A stretch of 64,000 bases of DNA from Sorghum bicolor (Eukaryota; Streptophyta; Magnoliopsida; Poales; Poaceae): NCBI RefSeq assembly GCF_000003195.3, contig NC_012876.2, forward strand, positions 59,762,407-59,826,406, read 5' to 3'. How positions within the stretch are numbered: the stretch's first letter is position 1; every line of letters starts with the position of its first letter. Positions 10,411 through 22,503 of this stretch are shown here, piece by piece. Made by a program: the position numbers and the translations under genes. The notes beneath the pieces were generated by a model. The model was not told the DNA's origin, made no database searches, and was given only the letters and a program-made list of their open reading frames with translations.

Positions 10411-10481
10411 ATAACATTTGTTGGATTTTTTTTTTTGTTTTTCCACATTGTTAGCCCTTTTCTACTCACAAGCTAGGGCCT

Positions 10482-11173
10482 GTTTAGTTTCCCATTTTGG
10501 GCCAAGGTTTTGTCTCACTATTTTGTAGAATAAAACTAAACACCATCCAAAATTCTTGGTAAAATGGTTATTATTTTGCATTCTGGATTCTAACCTTAAG
10601 AGTCAAAAAATCAAAAAGAGTAGCTATGTATTTTGGACATTAAAAATTTTGCCACTTTGGATAGAACTAAACACACCCATAAAAAATTTGGCATTTTGTA
10701 TTTTATTATTCCAATGTATTTAGTATTTAGTATTTTATAGTTTGGCTGTGTTTAGGTCCTGAAATAAAAAATCTTACGACACTGTAGCATTTTCATTTGT
10801 TTATAGTAATTATTGTTCAACCATGGACTAACTAGGCTCAAAAGATTCGTCTCGTAAATTCCGACCAAACTGTGCAATTAGTTTTTATTTTCGTCTATAT
10901 TTAATACTCTATGCATGTGTCTAAAGATTCGATGTGACGGAGAATCTTGAAAAATTTTGGCTTTGGCTACTGTAGCACTTTAGTTTGTATGTGACAATTA
11001 TTGTCGAATTACGGAATAACTAGGCTAAAAAGATTCGTCTTGCAAATTACAGACAAATTGTACAATTAATTTTTGTTTTCGTCTATATTTAATGCTCAAT
11101 ACATACATACAAAGATTCGATATGATGGAGAATTTTGAAAAATTTTGGAACTAAGCAAGGCCTAAACAAGGCC
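10482..11173. mobile_element. Three overlapping MITE copies
   Basis: 10482-10700 begins AGGGCCTGTTTAGTTTCCC and ends in ACTAAACACACCC, a separate related MITE. 10744-11173 is a family-1 compound. A copy starting GGCTGTGTTTAGGTCC runs to about 10959. A second copy (GGCTTTGGCTACTGTAGCAC) follows directly, and the right end is doubled: AACTAAGCAAGGCC followed by TAAACAAGGCC at 11163-11173. The doubled right end suggests one copy inserted near the terminus of another. Confidence 0.6.
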
Positions 11174-11807
11174 TCTATGAAACAACACATCCTAGGTGTC
11201 CAGTCCACGTCCAAATCAAAACCCATGATGTTGCTGTCAATGAAATAGGTACAATCAGTCTTGTTCCTGTTTGATTCCATCCATCCGCTGTTGCGTGGAG
11301 CAGACCAGATTCCAATGCTGATCCATCCATTCCGATCCATGCAGTGCAGTGGGCAGCGGTGTGGCGGTGGGACGAGACGACCAGGCAGGCGGTGTGGCTG
11401 CTGCTGATCGATCGTGGGAGCAGGAGGAACACTGTGCCTGTCGTCCCTCCTAACGTACTGCTGCCAGGGGCCAGTGCCAGTGATGCATTATGCAACCTCA
11501 TCATGAGATTATGCAATGCAAGGGTACTACTGGACGGACAGACGCAAAAGCAAGCACAGTTGCTATGATTGTGGTATCCCATTCTCATTGTCTCATTGAC
11601 AAAGAAGTGAGCCACGCAAATAGCGTGGTTAGACAATGACTTAATATTTTTTAAAAAGAAAAAGAAAAGTCTGCATTCTACAACATGAGCAGGGTGTCAT
11701 AACAAAGAGACTAATAGACCATGCTCGTCATCTCTAGTTCGTTGCAATGCTTGGCCTAATCAAGCTGTTCCATGTTTTTTGATGAACCGGTGAGGGAGTC
11801 CCTCACC
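11174..11807. other. Intergenic, no gene recognised
   Basis: Unique sequence left of the LINE. A 153-codon minus-strand frame (11175-11636) lacks family resemblance. A near-perfect 19-bp palindrome GGTGAGGGAGTCCCTCACC lies at 11788-11807, directly against the LINE tail. Confidence 0.45.
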
Positions 11808-11896
11808 CTTTTTTTTTTAATTATAATAGAATAAAAGAATCGATACAGGAGGTGAATACAAGGCACCCAGGCCCAAAAAGGAAAAAATACAGAATT

Positions 11897-14800
11897 TTAA
11901 AGGAAACTATCTCTCCAAAGACTAATTAGTAAACTCTTGCTTCCTCTGGCTTTGGTGCAAACCAAGCCAAGTTCATCCTTAAACTGTCTCTTCCACTGTG
12001 CTATACATTTTTGTCCATTGTCAAAGATGACTTTGTTCCGGGTTTTCCAGATAATCCAGCAAGCTGTGATCATGATCTCCCTGAAAATGATGTTGTGGAA
12101 GTCCTCTTTGGCTTGGAGGATCATATCTAAAGGGTTGAGATTCAAATTCCAACTGATTGGAATGGTTGCCCAGCAATCCCTACTGAAAGGGCACTCAAAA
12201 AACAGATGGAAACAAGTCTCTTCAGTGCCAAGATTGCATAGTACACAGTTGAAGTCATCTAGATGCATATTTTTTCTTCTCAGGATGTTCCTGGTGTTAA
12301 GTCTGTCTCTTACTAATAGCCAGAAAAAGAATTTATGGGTGCCCAGGTTGCTTGATGCCCAGAGCCATTTGAAGATTGGTGGAGCAGGGCTATCTGCGCT
12401 GATGGATTTATATGCTTTTTTGCTGCTGTAACATTCTGAACCCCACCTGTAGATCCATTTATCTTTAGAATCTGACTCCCAGGATCTGTCTTGCATCGTG
12501 TTGATTAGTTCCACTAACTGAGCCTCTGCTATGGGTGAAACTGTTGTGTAGATGACTCTATTTATCGGCTGGTTTATAAAGAAGCTGATGGAGCAATTCG
12601 GTTTTCTGGTGAAGGAGAAGAGTTGTGGGTATTTGTCTTTCAGAGGTTCATCAATCCATATGTCTGTCCAGAGAGAGACCGTATTGCCTCTGTTGGGCTG
12701 GCAGATACTTATCTCTTTAAATTTCTCAAATAGTTTGATGATCTCTTTCCACCAAAAAGAGCCAACGGGGGATCTTTTGTGTGGTGGGGTTTGCTCATTC
12801 TGGTAGAACTTGTTCCAGGTTAGGTTGACCCATGGGATGTCATGGTTGTTGTAGAATTTATCCAGGTGCTTCATTAGAAGTGCTTCATTTTGACTTTTGA
12901 GATCGATAATGCCGAGTCCACCTTGAACTTTGGGCATGCAGGCAACTTCCCAGGCCACAAGAGATTTCCCTTTTCTGTCTACCTCTCCTTTGCTCCAAAG
13001 GCAATTCTTTCTGAAGGTATCGATTTGTTTGATCACTTCTGGTGGCAATTTTAAACAGCACATATAGAAGGTAGGGAGGGCCGAGAGCACTGAGTTGACA
13101 AGAATGAGTTTCCCATTATAGGACATGAATTTGCTGATGCCAGCCATTCTTCTTTCTATTCTGCAAATGAGGGGACTAAAGTCTTGAACTGTGGGCTTGG
13201 TTGTCCCTAAGGGTACCCCTAGGTAGGTGAAAGGCATACTGCCAACTTGGCATCCAAAGGTGTTGGCTAGATGAAGAGCTTTCTCACTGGTCATATTGAT
13301 AGGTACCAGGAATGACTTTGCAAAATTGACATACAGCCCTGTTGAGTCTGAGAAGCTTCTTAGTAGCCCTTTCAGGTTGAAAAGGGTTCTGGCGTCCCGT
13401 GGCAGGATGAGGAGGGTGTCATCCGCATATTGGATGATTGGAAAATCTTCCCCAAAGTTGTCACAAAGTGGATGTTTCAGTATGCCTCTCTGCCATGCCT
13501 TGTTTACTATACTTTGTAATAGGTCAGCAGCTAGGACAAAGAGAAGTGGAGAGAGTGGGTCTCCTTGTCTCACCCCTCTCTTACACTGAAAAGTCTTTCC
13601 TGGGATGCCATTAAGGAGTACCGAGGAGGTTCCTGTGCTTAAGATGTTTTTGATCCAGCCTAGCCACTTTTCTGGGAATCCCTTGTGTTTGAGAACTTCT
13701 AGGATAGTCTGATGCTCTATCTTGTCGAAAGCCTTCTCAAAGTCTAACTTCAGAATAATTGTCTCTTTTTTGGAGTGGTGACACAAGTGTAAGAACTGGA
13801 ATGACCAGGCAAGACAATCTTGGATAGTTCTACCTTTTATGAAGCCGTATTGGTTTGCATGAACCAGCCGAAGGATGACATCTTGGAGTCTTGTGGAAAG
13901 AATTTTTGTGATGGCTTTCAGAGAATAGTTCAGCAGAGAGATGGGTCTGTAATCGTTAACCCCTTCAGGGTTTTCCTTTTTTGGGATCAAAGCAATCACT
14001 GAGGAATTGATACTGCTCAAATCGATATTATCGTTGTAAAACTCATGAAACAACCTGAAGAAGTCTTCTTTGATTATACCCCAACAACTTTTAATGAAGA
14101 ACCCATTAAAGCCATCAGGGCCTGGAGCATGGCTGTTAGGCAGAGCTCTAATGGTCCTTTCAATTTCATCTATACTGAAGCTTTCATCCAATGAGGGCAG
14201 CTCATGACATGTCAGTAAGTCAGCTAGGTTATAGCTTATTCCTTGGAAGTTGCTAACTCCCATTCTTTCCTTGAAGGCATTCCAGAGGATGTTTGCTTTT
14301 TGTTCATGGTCATAGATTAGATTTTGATCAGAGTCAGACAGAGATACTATATAATTTCTTTTATGGGCAATGGTGGCCATAGTATGGAAGAAATGAGTGT
14401 TTTCATCCCCAAGCTTGACCCATCTGACTGTATTTCTCTGCTGCCAATATTTTCTTTTGGATTCTAATAGATCGTTCAGGTGACTTTTGACCAGTCTCTT
14501 GAAGGCCGATTCTAAACTGGAGAGGATCCTTTGTTCTTCTAGTCCATCTAAGAGTGCTAGAACCCAATTGCAATTGAAGATCAATTTGTTTAGGTTAGAG
14601 AGGTTTTTGCTCCAAGTTCTTAGACCGCTTCTAACCTGTTTGAATTTGCTGGACAGGTGTCTTGCTGCACTGGCGTAGAAAGGGGAGTTATTCCAATGAA
14701 GGGTCACTGTTTCTGCAAAATCAGGATGGTCCACCCAATAATTCTCGAATCTAAACATATTCGATTTAGGTATGGTTGTGCCGATGTGAAGGACATATAG

Positions 14801-15574
14801 AATGTGATCAGAGATTGGTTTGGATAAGGGTTGCACAAAGGTTGCTGGGAAAGAGAGAGGCCAGCTGGCGGAGGTGAAGACCCAGTCCAGTTTGACCAGC
14901 AGAGGGTCGGCTTGCATGTTGCTCCATGTGAAGTTTCTACCACTGAACGGGATTTCAGAGAGATCCAAGTCTGAAATGAGATTGTTGAACATGTTCATTT
15001 CAGTGGTGTCCCCTCCTGGTTTATTTCTATTTTTAGGGCTTCTGATCAAATTGAAATCACCACCTAGAACCCAGTCATCGAATCCATTGGTGTCCAGGTT
15101 TGTGAGCCAGGTGATAAACCCATGTTTCTGCATGGGATTGGAAGGCCCATAAGTATTCGTGAGATGAAAGGAGGTATTATCAATTCTGCATGAAAGCTTG
15201 ACAGTGAGGGCATAAGAGTTGCTCTGAACCAAGGCTCCCTCAAAGATGCTGCTGTTCCAGATGGTCAAGAGGCCTCCCGAGTTTCCAACAGAAGGGGAGA
15301 AGACAAATTTGTCTAGAGATCTAGGACAGAATTTTCTGATGTAGAAATTGTCAAAAAGTTCTCTTTTTGTTTCTTGAAGGCATAGGACTTGGCAGGCACT
15401 TTCATTGATTTTCGATCTTATGGCATCCCATTTTTCTTGGGAATTAATTCCTCTTATGTTCCAAAAGAGAATTTTACTCGATCTGTTAATGCTGGTTTGA
15501 TTCATGGGTGCAAACGAGGTAGAAGAAGGGCATGTTCGCACATCCAAGTGGCGAACAAGATATGCAGATACCAA
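11897..15574 (-). CDS. LINE ORF2: endonuclease, reverse transcriptase and zinc-binding domain
   Basis: One uninterrupted frame of 1225 codons. Residues about 35-280 form an apurinic-type endonuclease/exonuclease/phosphatase domain with WNIRG, LQETK, GGDFNL and a SDH near the end, the catalytic signature of L1 endonucleases. The reverse transcriptase follows (about 470-760) with [26 protein letters not shown] and the active-site YADD near residue 715. The C-terminal part (about 1080-1170) is the zf-RVT domain of plant LINEs ([16 protein letters not shown], then CVLC and [11 protein letters not shown]). There is no RNase H domain. The first 30 residues are uncertain because several ATGs are possible. 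It is intact in sequence, but the element's 5' end is damaged, so autonomous activity is doubtful. Confidence 0.93.
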   Translation of the reverse strand: MVSAYLVRHLDVRTCPSSTSFAPMNQTSINRSSKILFWNIRGINSQEKWDAIRSKINESACQVLCLQETKRELFDNFYIRKFCPRSLDKFVFSPSVGNSGGLLTIWNSSIFEGALVQSNSYALTVKLSCRIDNTSFHLTNTYGPSNPMQKHGFITWLTNLDTNGFDDWVLGGDFNLIRSPKNRNKPGGDTTEMNMFNNLISDLDLSEIPFSGRNFTWSNMQADPLLVKLDWVFTSASWPLSFPATFVQPLSKPISDHILYVLHIGTTIPKSNMFRFENYWVDHPDFAETVTLHWNNSPFYASAARHLSSKFKQVRSGLRTWSKNLSNLNKLIFNCNWVLALLDGLEEQRILSSLESAFKRLVKSHLNDLLESKRKYWQQRNTVRWVKLGDENTHFFHTMATIAHKRNYIVSLSDSDQNLIYDHEQKANILWNAFKERMGVSNFQGISYNLADLLTCHELPSLDESFSIDEIERTIRALPNSHAPGPDGFNGFFIKSCWGIIKEDFFRLFHEFYNDNIDLSSINSSVIALIPKKENPEGVNDYRPISLLNYSLKAITKILSTRLQDVILRLVHANQYGFIKGRTIQDCLAWSFQFLHLCHHSKKETIILKLDFEKAFDKIEHQTILEVLKHKGFPEKWLGWIKNILSTGTSSVLLNGIPGKTFQCKRGVRQGDPLSPLLFVLAADLLQSIVNKAWQRGILKHPLCDNFGEDFPIIQYADDTLLILPRDARTLFNLKGLLRSFSDSTGLYVNFAKSFLVPINMTSEKALHLANTFGCQVGSMPFTYLGVPLGTTKPTVQDFSPLICRIERRMAGISKFMSYNGKLILVNSVLSALPTFYMCCLKLPPEVIKQIDTFRKNCLWSKGEVDRKGKSLVAWEVACMPKVQGGLGIIDLKSQNEALLMKHLDKFYNNHDIPWVNLTWNKFYQNEQTPPHKRSPVGSFWWKEIIKLFEKFKEISICQPNRGNTVSLWTDIWIDEPLKDKYPQLFSFTRKPNCSISFFINQPINRVIYTTVSPIAEAQLVELINTMQDRSWESDSKDKWIYRWGSECYSSKKAYKSISADSPAPPIFKWLWASSNLGTHKFFFWLLVRDRLNTRNILRRKNMHLDDFNCVLCNLGTEETCFHLFFECPFSRDCWATIPISWNLNLNPLDMILQAKEDFHNIIFREIMITACWIIWKTRNKVIFDNGQKCIAQWKRQFKDELGLVCTKARGSKSLLISLWRDSFL
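14243..14691. repeat. Left arm of a 449-bp inverted repeat (inside LINE ORF2)
   Basis: This ORF2 segment recurs in inverse orientation at 16551-16999 with no length difference. One substitution is evident (an A/G at about 14513 versus 16746). The arms are separated by 1859 bases. Confidence 0.9.
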
Positions 15575-15950
15575 GAGAGCTATTCACAGCTGGTTTTAGA
15601 AAATCATAGGTGGATTTGATCAGCATACAAGAGTAAAGCGAAAAGCACGCATGGATATAATATGCCAAAATATTACCAAGGTTCCAAAGGTTGCGGAAGC
15701 AACTATTACAGTACTTATTAAGCCAGTACAGACACTGGATATTAAAACAAGACAAAAGATGTAAGTTCTCAGTCACCCTAAACGGGCCAGGTGCTGAGTC
15801 AGGGCCAGAAGCTTTCTTAATAATCAAGATCACTGTTGTCAAAGAGTGCAGCAGAAACCGTCGCAGACGGGATCTGCAGGAATCCATGGCCAATTCCTTC
15901 AATAACATCCCTGGGGAGGTAGGGTGCCACTTCTGGAGCAGTGGGCGGAA

Positions 15951-16580
15951 TCATGGCCAGAGGAGTTGCTCCATGGGCTCGGAAGAAGCTTCTTCTGGGT
16001 TCACTTGGTTCTTGACTTCTTTGTTCTTCTTAACTTGCTTAGTTCTCTTGGATATCTTCTTTGTTGGTGTTTTCTTTTCTGTGGGGGAACTGGCATTTTC
16101 CTTGGACTTGTAGCCAGCAAGCTTCTTTGAAACTCTCTTGCTGCGCCTGAGGAAGGAATCATCTAGCTGCTCTTTGATTTTCACCACCTTCTTCTTTTTT
16201 GCCGTTAGGAACACCTTGGGAGTGGCATCTAGCAGCTCTAGTTCATCTTCCGATTCCTTTGTTTCACTTTTCCCTATCTCATGCTGTTTGGTCATCTTCT
16301 TTTCAGTCTCCATTCTCTCTATTTCATCCTCTTCTATGACAATTTCTGGGTCTTCTTCTTCATCCTCATCAAGATAGTCTCTGGCAATTTTCTCTAGGGC
16401 CTGTCCGCCCAGCTGTTTGATCAGGGATGGAACCACAGCGACTAGGGGATCATCCGGCACTGAAGGACCCACCACCATTGATTTGATCCGGGTGGTTGGG
16501 GGAGCTCTCTTCATGGCCGGGCTGTTGACTGCCATAGCTGGGGGAGTATCATAACTCCCCTTTCTACGCCAGTGCAGCAA
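15951..16580 (-). pseudogene. LINE ORF1, C-terminal part, fused to the inverted ORF2 copy
   Basis: 209 codons, of which roughly the first ten come from the inverted ORF2 arm and the rest from ORF1. The ORF1 part is highly charged: an acidic block (DEDEEEDPEIVIEEDE) and a basic tail rich in Lys (KKKKVVKIK, TPTKKISKRTKQVKKNKE), as expected for the nucleic-acid-binding C-terminus of plant LINE ORF1. The N-terminal DUF4283/zinc-knuckle portion is missing. The ATG is supplied by the rearrangement, so this is a chimeric remnant rather than a native start. It lies 377 bases upstream of ORF2. Confidence 0.7.
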
Positions 16581-16999
16581 GACACCTGTCCAGCAAATTC
16601 AAACAGGTTAGAAGCGGTCTAAGAACTTGGAGCAAAAACCTCTCTAACCTAAACAAATTGATCTTCAATTGCAATTGGGTTCTAGCACTCTTAGATGGAC
16701 TGGAAGAACAAAGGATCCTCTCCAGTTTAGAATCGGCCTTCAGGAGACTGGTCAAAAGTCACCTGAACGATCTATTAGAATCCAAAAGAAAATATTGGCA
16801 GCAGAGAAATACAGTCAGATGGGTCAAGCTTGGGGATGAAAACACTCATTTCTTCCATACTATGGCCACCATTGCCCATAAAAGAAATTATATAGTATCT
16901 CTGTCTGACTCTGATCAAAATCTAATCTATGACCATGAACAAAAAGCAAACATCCTCTGGAATGCCTTCAAGGAAAGAATGGGAGTTAGCAACTTCCAA
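16551..16999. repeat. Right arm of the 449-bp inverted repeat
   Basis: In plus orientation it encodes the same ORF2 peptide as 14243-14691 read on the minus strand, including residues [20 protein letters not shown] and ending at GVSNFQ, where homology stops abruptly at 16999. The junction with ORF1 at 16550/16551 lies in ATAACTCCCC. Confidence 0.9.
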
Positions 17000-18750
17000 C
17001 TACATCTATAGCTAATCCATGTCTATGTTATTTCGTTTCTTCTCCTATGTCATTTTTCATATTCCTGGCCGTAAGTGGTGCGGCAGAGCTGGAAGTAAAT
17101 CAAGACGGTCCCAGCATTACTAATCCATAGAGAGTATGTTGGCTTGAACCGTTAAATCTGTCAGTCATTCAGTAATATTTTTCTCTTATAGTAAACAAAT
17201 GAACACTAGTCTTTTTTACCAAACAAACAAGCTCTAAATTCAACTATTGGCAGGGGACATGACACACCCTTTGGCCGGCCTGCACATAGCTCTCCAGTGC
17301 TGGCCGGAGGTTGTTCTAAAAATTGATCGAGCTACTACTCCATCCAGAGTATAAGATGTTTGCATTGTATCCTTCTATACTTATTTGCCCATGTCGTTAC
17401 TGCTGATTCACGATATTGTCAATGCAATTGTCACGTCTCCAACGGGATCACGGCCCCATGCGATACGTCAAGTGCATAACACAACAAAGCTAGATTTTCA
17501 ATTAACACTCACTGTTGCTTATATGAATGAACGCGTAGCTACACATCAAAAGAAGAGGCAAAGACTTGGGGTTTGGCTGGCGCAAAGTTTTTGATTGCTA
17601 GTTTTCTCTCTATGTATAATATTCTCTTTGTTCTAAATTATAAGGTGTTTTGGTCTTTTTAAATATATTTTTTACTATGTATATAATTATAGTGTAGTAC
17701 ATAGCAAATAAAATAAATCTAAAAAAAAATCAAAGCGCTTTATAATTTGGAACAAAAGGAGTTATTGTTTTTTGTCTCGTTTTTGTCCCTGTAGGTGGTC
17801 TTCCAGGGCGGCTGCCTACTTGTAGTTTCCTTCTGTACCCGTTCGTTCCTAAAGAAATTGTAGTAACCTAAGTATCTAGTCTCATGCTTCTTCAATATGT
17901 CCCTCATCATGCGTTGATGTTCTGCATTGTTTAGCTCACCTCATGACACCGTTCAATTAATCGTACTCCCTTCGTTCCAATTATAAATTATTTTAAATTT
18001 GTTGTAATCGAACTTCTCTATATATCATAGACCAAGCTCATAGAAAAAATCACAAATATCTACAATATCAAACTAAAATTCATCACATGCACCATAGAAT
18101 ATATTTTCATAATGTATTTATTTCATATTAGAGATGTTAACATATATGTTGTTTTCATATATAACTGTTATAATAATAAGATAATACTCTTTCTGTCCAA
18201 AAAGAATGGAAATCTCACTTTGTGAGAAGTCAAATAATCCTAAATTTGATTAGATTTATAGAAAATAATATTCACATTTATACCTTCAGATCATTTTATT
18301 ACCAAAATATATTCAAGGTTTAATCTAATGATACTTCTAAATTAAGAGTTTTTTATATTTAACTAAATTTAAACTTGTTTGACTCAAAGCTAGATTTTCA
18401 TTCTTTTCCAGACGGGGAAGCAGATGAATAGATTGAGATCGAGCTCGAGCTCAAATTGGAGCAACACGTACGGACTATACAGCTTGGTTGGCTCGAGCTC
18501 GAGGAGACCGGTGAGTAATATGATTGCAGAAAAATTAAATTTAATTAGATTTATACAAAGCTTATCAACATTTGTATCTCCTATATGTTTTATTATTATT
18601 CTAATTTTTTTTGCCACGCATCATGAATATAGTTTTTTTAAAAAAAATATTTAACTAAATTTTTGGAAAGTATATCGACAGTGCTCTGCTCTTTGTTGTT
18701 GCGTGTTTGCATCCGCTGTTACGATTGTCAGTCTCCGCTACAGCAACCAA
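17000..18750. other. Intergenic with Stowaway-like MITEs
   Basis: There is no gene. A Stowaway-like element spans about 17623-17761 (ATTCTCTTTGTTCTAAATTA and the inverse TAATTTGGAACAAAAGGAG). A one-sided Stowaway-like end CTCCCTTCGTTCCAATTATA is at 17967, and another (TACTCTTTCTGTCCAAAAAG) at 18185; both lack a convincing partner and are probably truncated. GAGCTCGAGCTC-type palindromic words occur at 18439-18503. Confidence 0.5.
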
Positions 18751-18980
18751 GTTCCTGGTTTTTAGATTCGAAAATCTTTTAAATTTCACTTTTGTAGCAC
18801 TTTTGTCTGTATTTAATAATTAGTGTCTAATTATAAACTAACTAGGTTCAAAAGATTCGTCTTGTAATTTACAGATAAATTATATAATTAATTATTTTTA
18901 TCTATATTTAATGCTTTATATATATATGCTGTAAAATTAATGTGATGAAAAATTTTAAAAAGTTTTCGAATTTTAGGGTG
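18751..18980. mobile_element. Degenerate family-1 MITE
   Basis: Contains the interior series TGTAGCACTTTTGTCTGTATT, AACTAACTAGGTTCAAAAG, ATTCGTCTTGTAATTTACAG and ATCTATATTTAATGC, but both termini are eroded. Confidence 0.55.
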
Positions 18981-19271
18981 ATTGGCTTGGCTGGCCAGGC
19001 AGGCAACCTGGAACGACTGGTCGACAGCAAGCAAGCAAAGCGGAAGCTGAAGGCGTGGAGGTGGACCGCTAGTAGCAGTATAGGAGTAGCACTCACGTCG
19101 CCACCTGCACAGCACTGCAGCTGCAGCTGAAGTTGAAAGAAGAGAATGCAGTGCCACCTTTCTGCAGACCGGAGTCAGTCCATTCCTCGTCTGCATCTCC
19201 GAAAGAATCAAACTGCTGCTCCTGCAGCAGCAAGCCAGCAACAACGAAAAAGATCTCCAGATCTTCCACTA

Positions 19272-19724
19272 GTGCCTGGTTTGGATCATTTTTTTTAAAG
19301 AAAATTGACATTTGCGTTTTCATTTGTATTTAGTAATTATTATCTACTTCCTTTGTTCCTTTTTAATTATCGCCGTTGGTGTACGTGCCACAAGTCTGAC
19401 TCGATTTGTAGAAAATACGTGCAACATTTGTATCTTCAAATAAATTTGTTAAAAAACTAGATTCAAAGACGTTTCTAATGATACTAATTATGTATTATAA
19501 ATATTAATATTTTTTAATATATAAATGCCGGTAGTTGTTTTTCGGAAAGCGCAAACGACAATTTAAAAGGGACGGAGGGAGTAACTATAGACTATATAAA
19601 TAATATTTAAATTGTACAGCTAGTTATTTTTATCTATATTTAATGTTTTATGTATATGCCGTAAGATTCGATGTAATGGAAAATCTTTAAAAAAAATAGA
19701 TTTTGAGGTGAACGAAACAAAGCC
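19272..19724. mobile_element. Family-1 MITE interrupted by a Stowaway MITE
   Basis: The outer copy begins near TGCCTGGTTTGGATC and ends near AACGAAACAAAGCC. Its interior is split at 19345 by a Stowaway element, after which the family sequence resumes with ACTATAGACTATATAAATAA and ATTTTTATCTATATTTAATG. Confidence 0.65.
19347..19581. mobile_element. Stowaway MITE nested in a Tourist-like MITE
   Basis: Ends CTTCCTTTGTTCCTTTTT (19347) and AAAGGGACGGAGGGAG (ending 19581), each flanked by the TA dinucleotide target duplication (19345-19346 and 19582-19583) of Tc1/mariner-derived Stowaway elements. Confidence 0.8.
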
Positions 19725-20255
19725 TAATATTCACCAGTGTCCTCTGGATTATCTACTGTGAAATGGATTATGGGATTTTAAGACTTTGGCCTGGTTGCTT
19801 GTTTGGATTCTTCCGGACTGTGGAAGCTATCCTGAAAAGGCTAGATTATGAAATCTGAGTTTGGGGTATATAGATTCTAAGATATAGGATTAGTCAACTT
19901 TTTAAAGTAAAATATCCATAATACCCTCGTTCTTTACCACGGGTAAATGCAGAGAAACTTGAGGACACAAAATGTGAACGGTATAATTGTCTTTTCGAAT
20001 TTGGAAGCCGGAAGAAGCTAAAGTTGCATCAGCTTATGATTTAAGTCTCTGAATTCTGCAATCTGTTTAAAAGCTAGGCCTCTTTGATCTCTAGCTTGAC
20101 TTTGGAAACAATCTTCCATAATCTGCTAGAAACCAAACAGAGATTCTGCCTTACAATCTTTCTTGTTCGATGTGGTATATTTTTCTGTAGAATCCTAAAA
20201 ATCTTTAACCTATTCAAATGATGCATAAGACCCTATTTGGAACCATTAACTATTA

Positions 20256-20532
20256 CAAGGGATGAAAACGGAACGGATACAGACGGATATCATCGATGTC
20301 ATATTTGTTTTTATATTTCTGGTCGGATTCGGATTCGAATACGGATAATGTCAATCATGTCGGAAAAGATAGGATTAGATGTGGACATCATAAATATATC
20401 ATTTAAGTATTCGGATACGGATACAGTATCGGATGTTGAATATTCAGACTCGGATACAGACATATTTAAATACCTCTAAACAAATTCAGTCTCGAATACG
20501 ATCAGAAAATATCCTTACCATTTTCATCCCTG
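20256..20532. mobile_element. hAT-like MITE (GGGATGAAAACGG ends)
   Basis: Ends CAAGGGATGAAAACGG and CCATTTTCATCCCTG enclose AT-rich sequence dense in GGATACGGATA and GATACAG words. The flanks share CTATTA, but a clean 8-bp duplication is not visible. Related in terminal sequence to the elements at 2693-3393 and 39321-39562. Confidence 0.6.
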
Positions 20533-21557
20533 TCTATTAGTAATTAGCTGGCTAATAGCTCATAGTTAATGTTATCTAGATATTATCTAAAGGTGTTTAG
20601 ATCCATTAGCAAATAGATAGATGAGTTGATAATTTTTGTCTACACTGTCTCTTACCTTCACCTCTCCCAACTCCCCTTCACCCCCACCAGCCTCCGCCTT
20701 GTGGAGATTCGCTCTCCTTTGGCCTTTGACCACTGACATATGGTGTCGATCGGAAGGTAGACGGTGCTCATGACCCTAGTCTTGGTCATCACCCCCTCCC
20801 CCCTACAACACGGCAGTAGCAACACCATGGCATCTAATGCTAATGTCATCGTCATGGCACATAGTGACCATGCCCCTTGGCCCAGCCTCGCCGCCCCTAG
20901 CACGACAACTTTGTCCCACCGCCATACATTCACCATCATAAGGTCGACGTCTTAGCTTCTAGTTGTGCCATCGCCATTTTGCCCCGACCTCTCTTGCGAC
21001 TGCGGAGTGAGAGTTACCCTTGTCATCGACGTAGGAGTAGTGGCAGCTTGCAAGATTTTTCATTTTACTTTTGCAATTGTGATTATTGATATGAAACTTG
21101 CAATTTTCAACCATGAGGCCAATGATGTTGTTGCTTTTGACAACGACAACGAGTGATAGCCTTGTGAACTATTGCTGATAAGTCATAATATGTTTCTTTG
21201 CAAACTCTTAATGTAATGATTTAATGCGTGGAACACAATGTTTGTTTTCTTAATTTAAGTATGTGAGACATCAGTTCCTCCGGTGTAATTAAATGTCTGT
21301 TTATACTCATTATTCATGATATATATATACACTTAAAATTATGTGAGATTATCAGGTGCCGCTATTAGAACTTATCGTCCGCAATATCGCCCGCTATCCG
21401 CAATCTGCTACCTCGACACCAATTCGCTACCAACGCTATACGCTATTTATTATCTTGGGTGTGCGACCACAATGAGCGTGAGGCTTGTGGCACCCGGACT
21501 TATCACACGAGTTTTATCTTTGATCTCTCGATGTGTGCCGACGCTGAGAGTGGATAA
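20533..21557. other. Intergenic, no gene recognised
   Basis: Contains a moderately GC-rich patch (20650-21010) with short open frames on both strands that resemble nothing. The rest is AT rich. Confidence 0.5.
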
Positions 21558-22160
21558 GGGCAACTCCAACCAATCCCTCAAAATTTGGCCACCTACTCCC
21601 ATAAATGAGGATTGCTCGTCTAGATTCCAGCCCTCATTTGTCTCTCGACTCCAACCGAACTCTCATTTCAGTCTCTTTATTTTCTCACCTATATTTTATA
21701 CATAATTTCTAACTACGAAGTCCAGCATTTTATATCTAAACCATCGATTTTATCAATCATGTACCCTCATGAACAGCCTAGCATGGGTGGTGGGCGAGCG
21801 GTGGCGGCCACGCCACCCAAATCTACAAGGTATATTATATATCCCCATCTCTCATCCATCCACAAGCATGTCTATTTTGACTTTCGAGAAGGTAGCCATG
21901 GATGCCACAACAACAAGAAGAGAGGAACAAGGACCTACCATTGGAGAACTCCTCGACGGCGCGAGGAAGACGGCCGTTGGGCCCCTCGGTGGATGAGGCT
22001 TCAGATGGGACTATGGGAGTCCCTCAGATGTGGAAGACGAGGAGAGAGGAATGAGGCATCCTCATCCGTCCGGGTCGAGATAGGAGATGGGTTGGAGAAC
22101 TTTTTTTTTGACCCTTAAAATAAGATGTGGGCTCAGATAAGGTATTGTTTGGAGTTGCCC
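21558..22160. mobile_element. Non-autonomous TIR element (GGGCAACTCCAACC ends)
   Basis: Ends GGGCAACTCCAACC (21558) and GTTTGGAGTTGCCC (ending 22160) are flanked by TAA (21555-21557 and 22161-22163). The inside is a GC-richer stretch with a 119-codon plus frame that is not recognisable. Target choice and ends suggest PIF/Harbinger derivation, like 8030-8862. Confidence 0.7.
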
Positions 22161-22269
22161 TAAAGCGAGAAAGATGAGAAAAAACATTGCGTAGGAGTAT
22201 TAACTAGGTTAGAGCAGGTATTGAAAAACTATGGCTAGATACTCAGCTAATGGTTAGCCACTCTATTAA

Positions 22270-22503
22270 GGCCTTATTTAGATCCAAAAACTATTTGGAT
22301 TTTGACACTATAACACTTTCGTTTTTATTTGACAAACATTGTCCAATCATAGAGTAACTAGGCTTAAAAGGTTCGTCTCTTGATTTACAGGTAAACTGTG
22401 CAATTAGTTATTTTTTTATCAATATTTAATGCTCAATGCACGTGCCGCAAGATTCGATATGACGGAGAATCTTGTAAAGTTTTGGGTGCATCTAAACAAG
22501 CCC
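22270..22503. mobile_element. Family-1 MITE
   Basis: Ends GGCCTTATTTAGATCC (22270) and ATCTAAACAAGCCC (ending 22503) with TAA on both sides (22267-22269 and 22504-22506) and the full family interior. Confidence 0.8.

Larger units (their letters stand above)
11808..16999 (-). mobile_element. L1-like non-LTR retrotransposon (LINE), 5' rearranged
   Basis: A minus-strand LINE. From its 3' end: a 12-base poly(A) tail (T-run at 11808-11819), a short 3' UTR, an intact ORF2 (15574 to 11897), a spacer, then the C-terminal part of ORF1 (about 16550 to 15951). The 5' end is not a simple truncation. Beyond ORF1 the sequence switches at 16551 to an inverted, 449-bp second copy of an ORF2 segment (the match of 14243-14691). 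I found no target-site duplication flanking the whole unit. Confidence 0.85.

Noticed and set aside
11175..11636. 153-codon minus-strand frame left of the LINE
   Set aside because: No domain, many Ser/His/Thr runs, no conserved start context.
14243..16999. Simple twin-priming inversion as the explanation for the LINE 5' end
   Set aside because: The inverted segment is a duplicate of internal ORF2, not the missing 5' part of the element.
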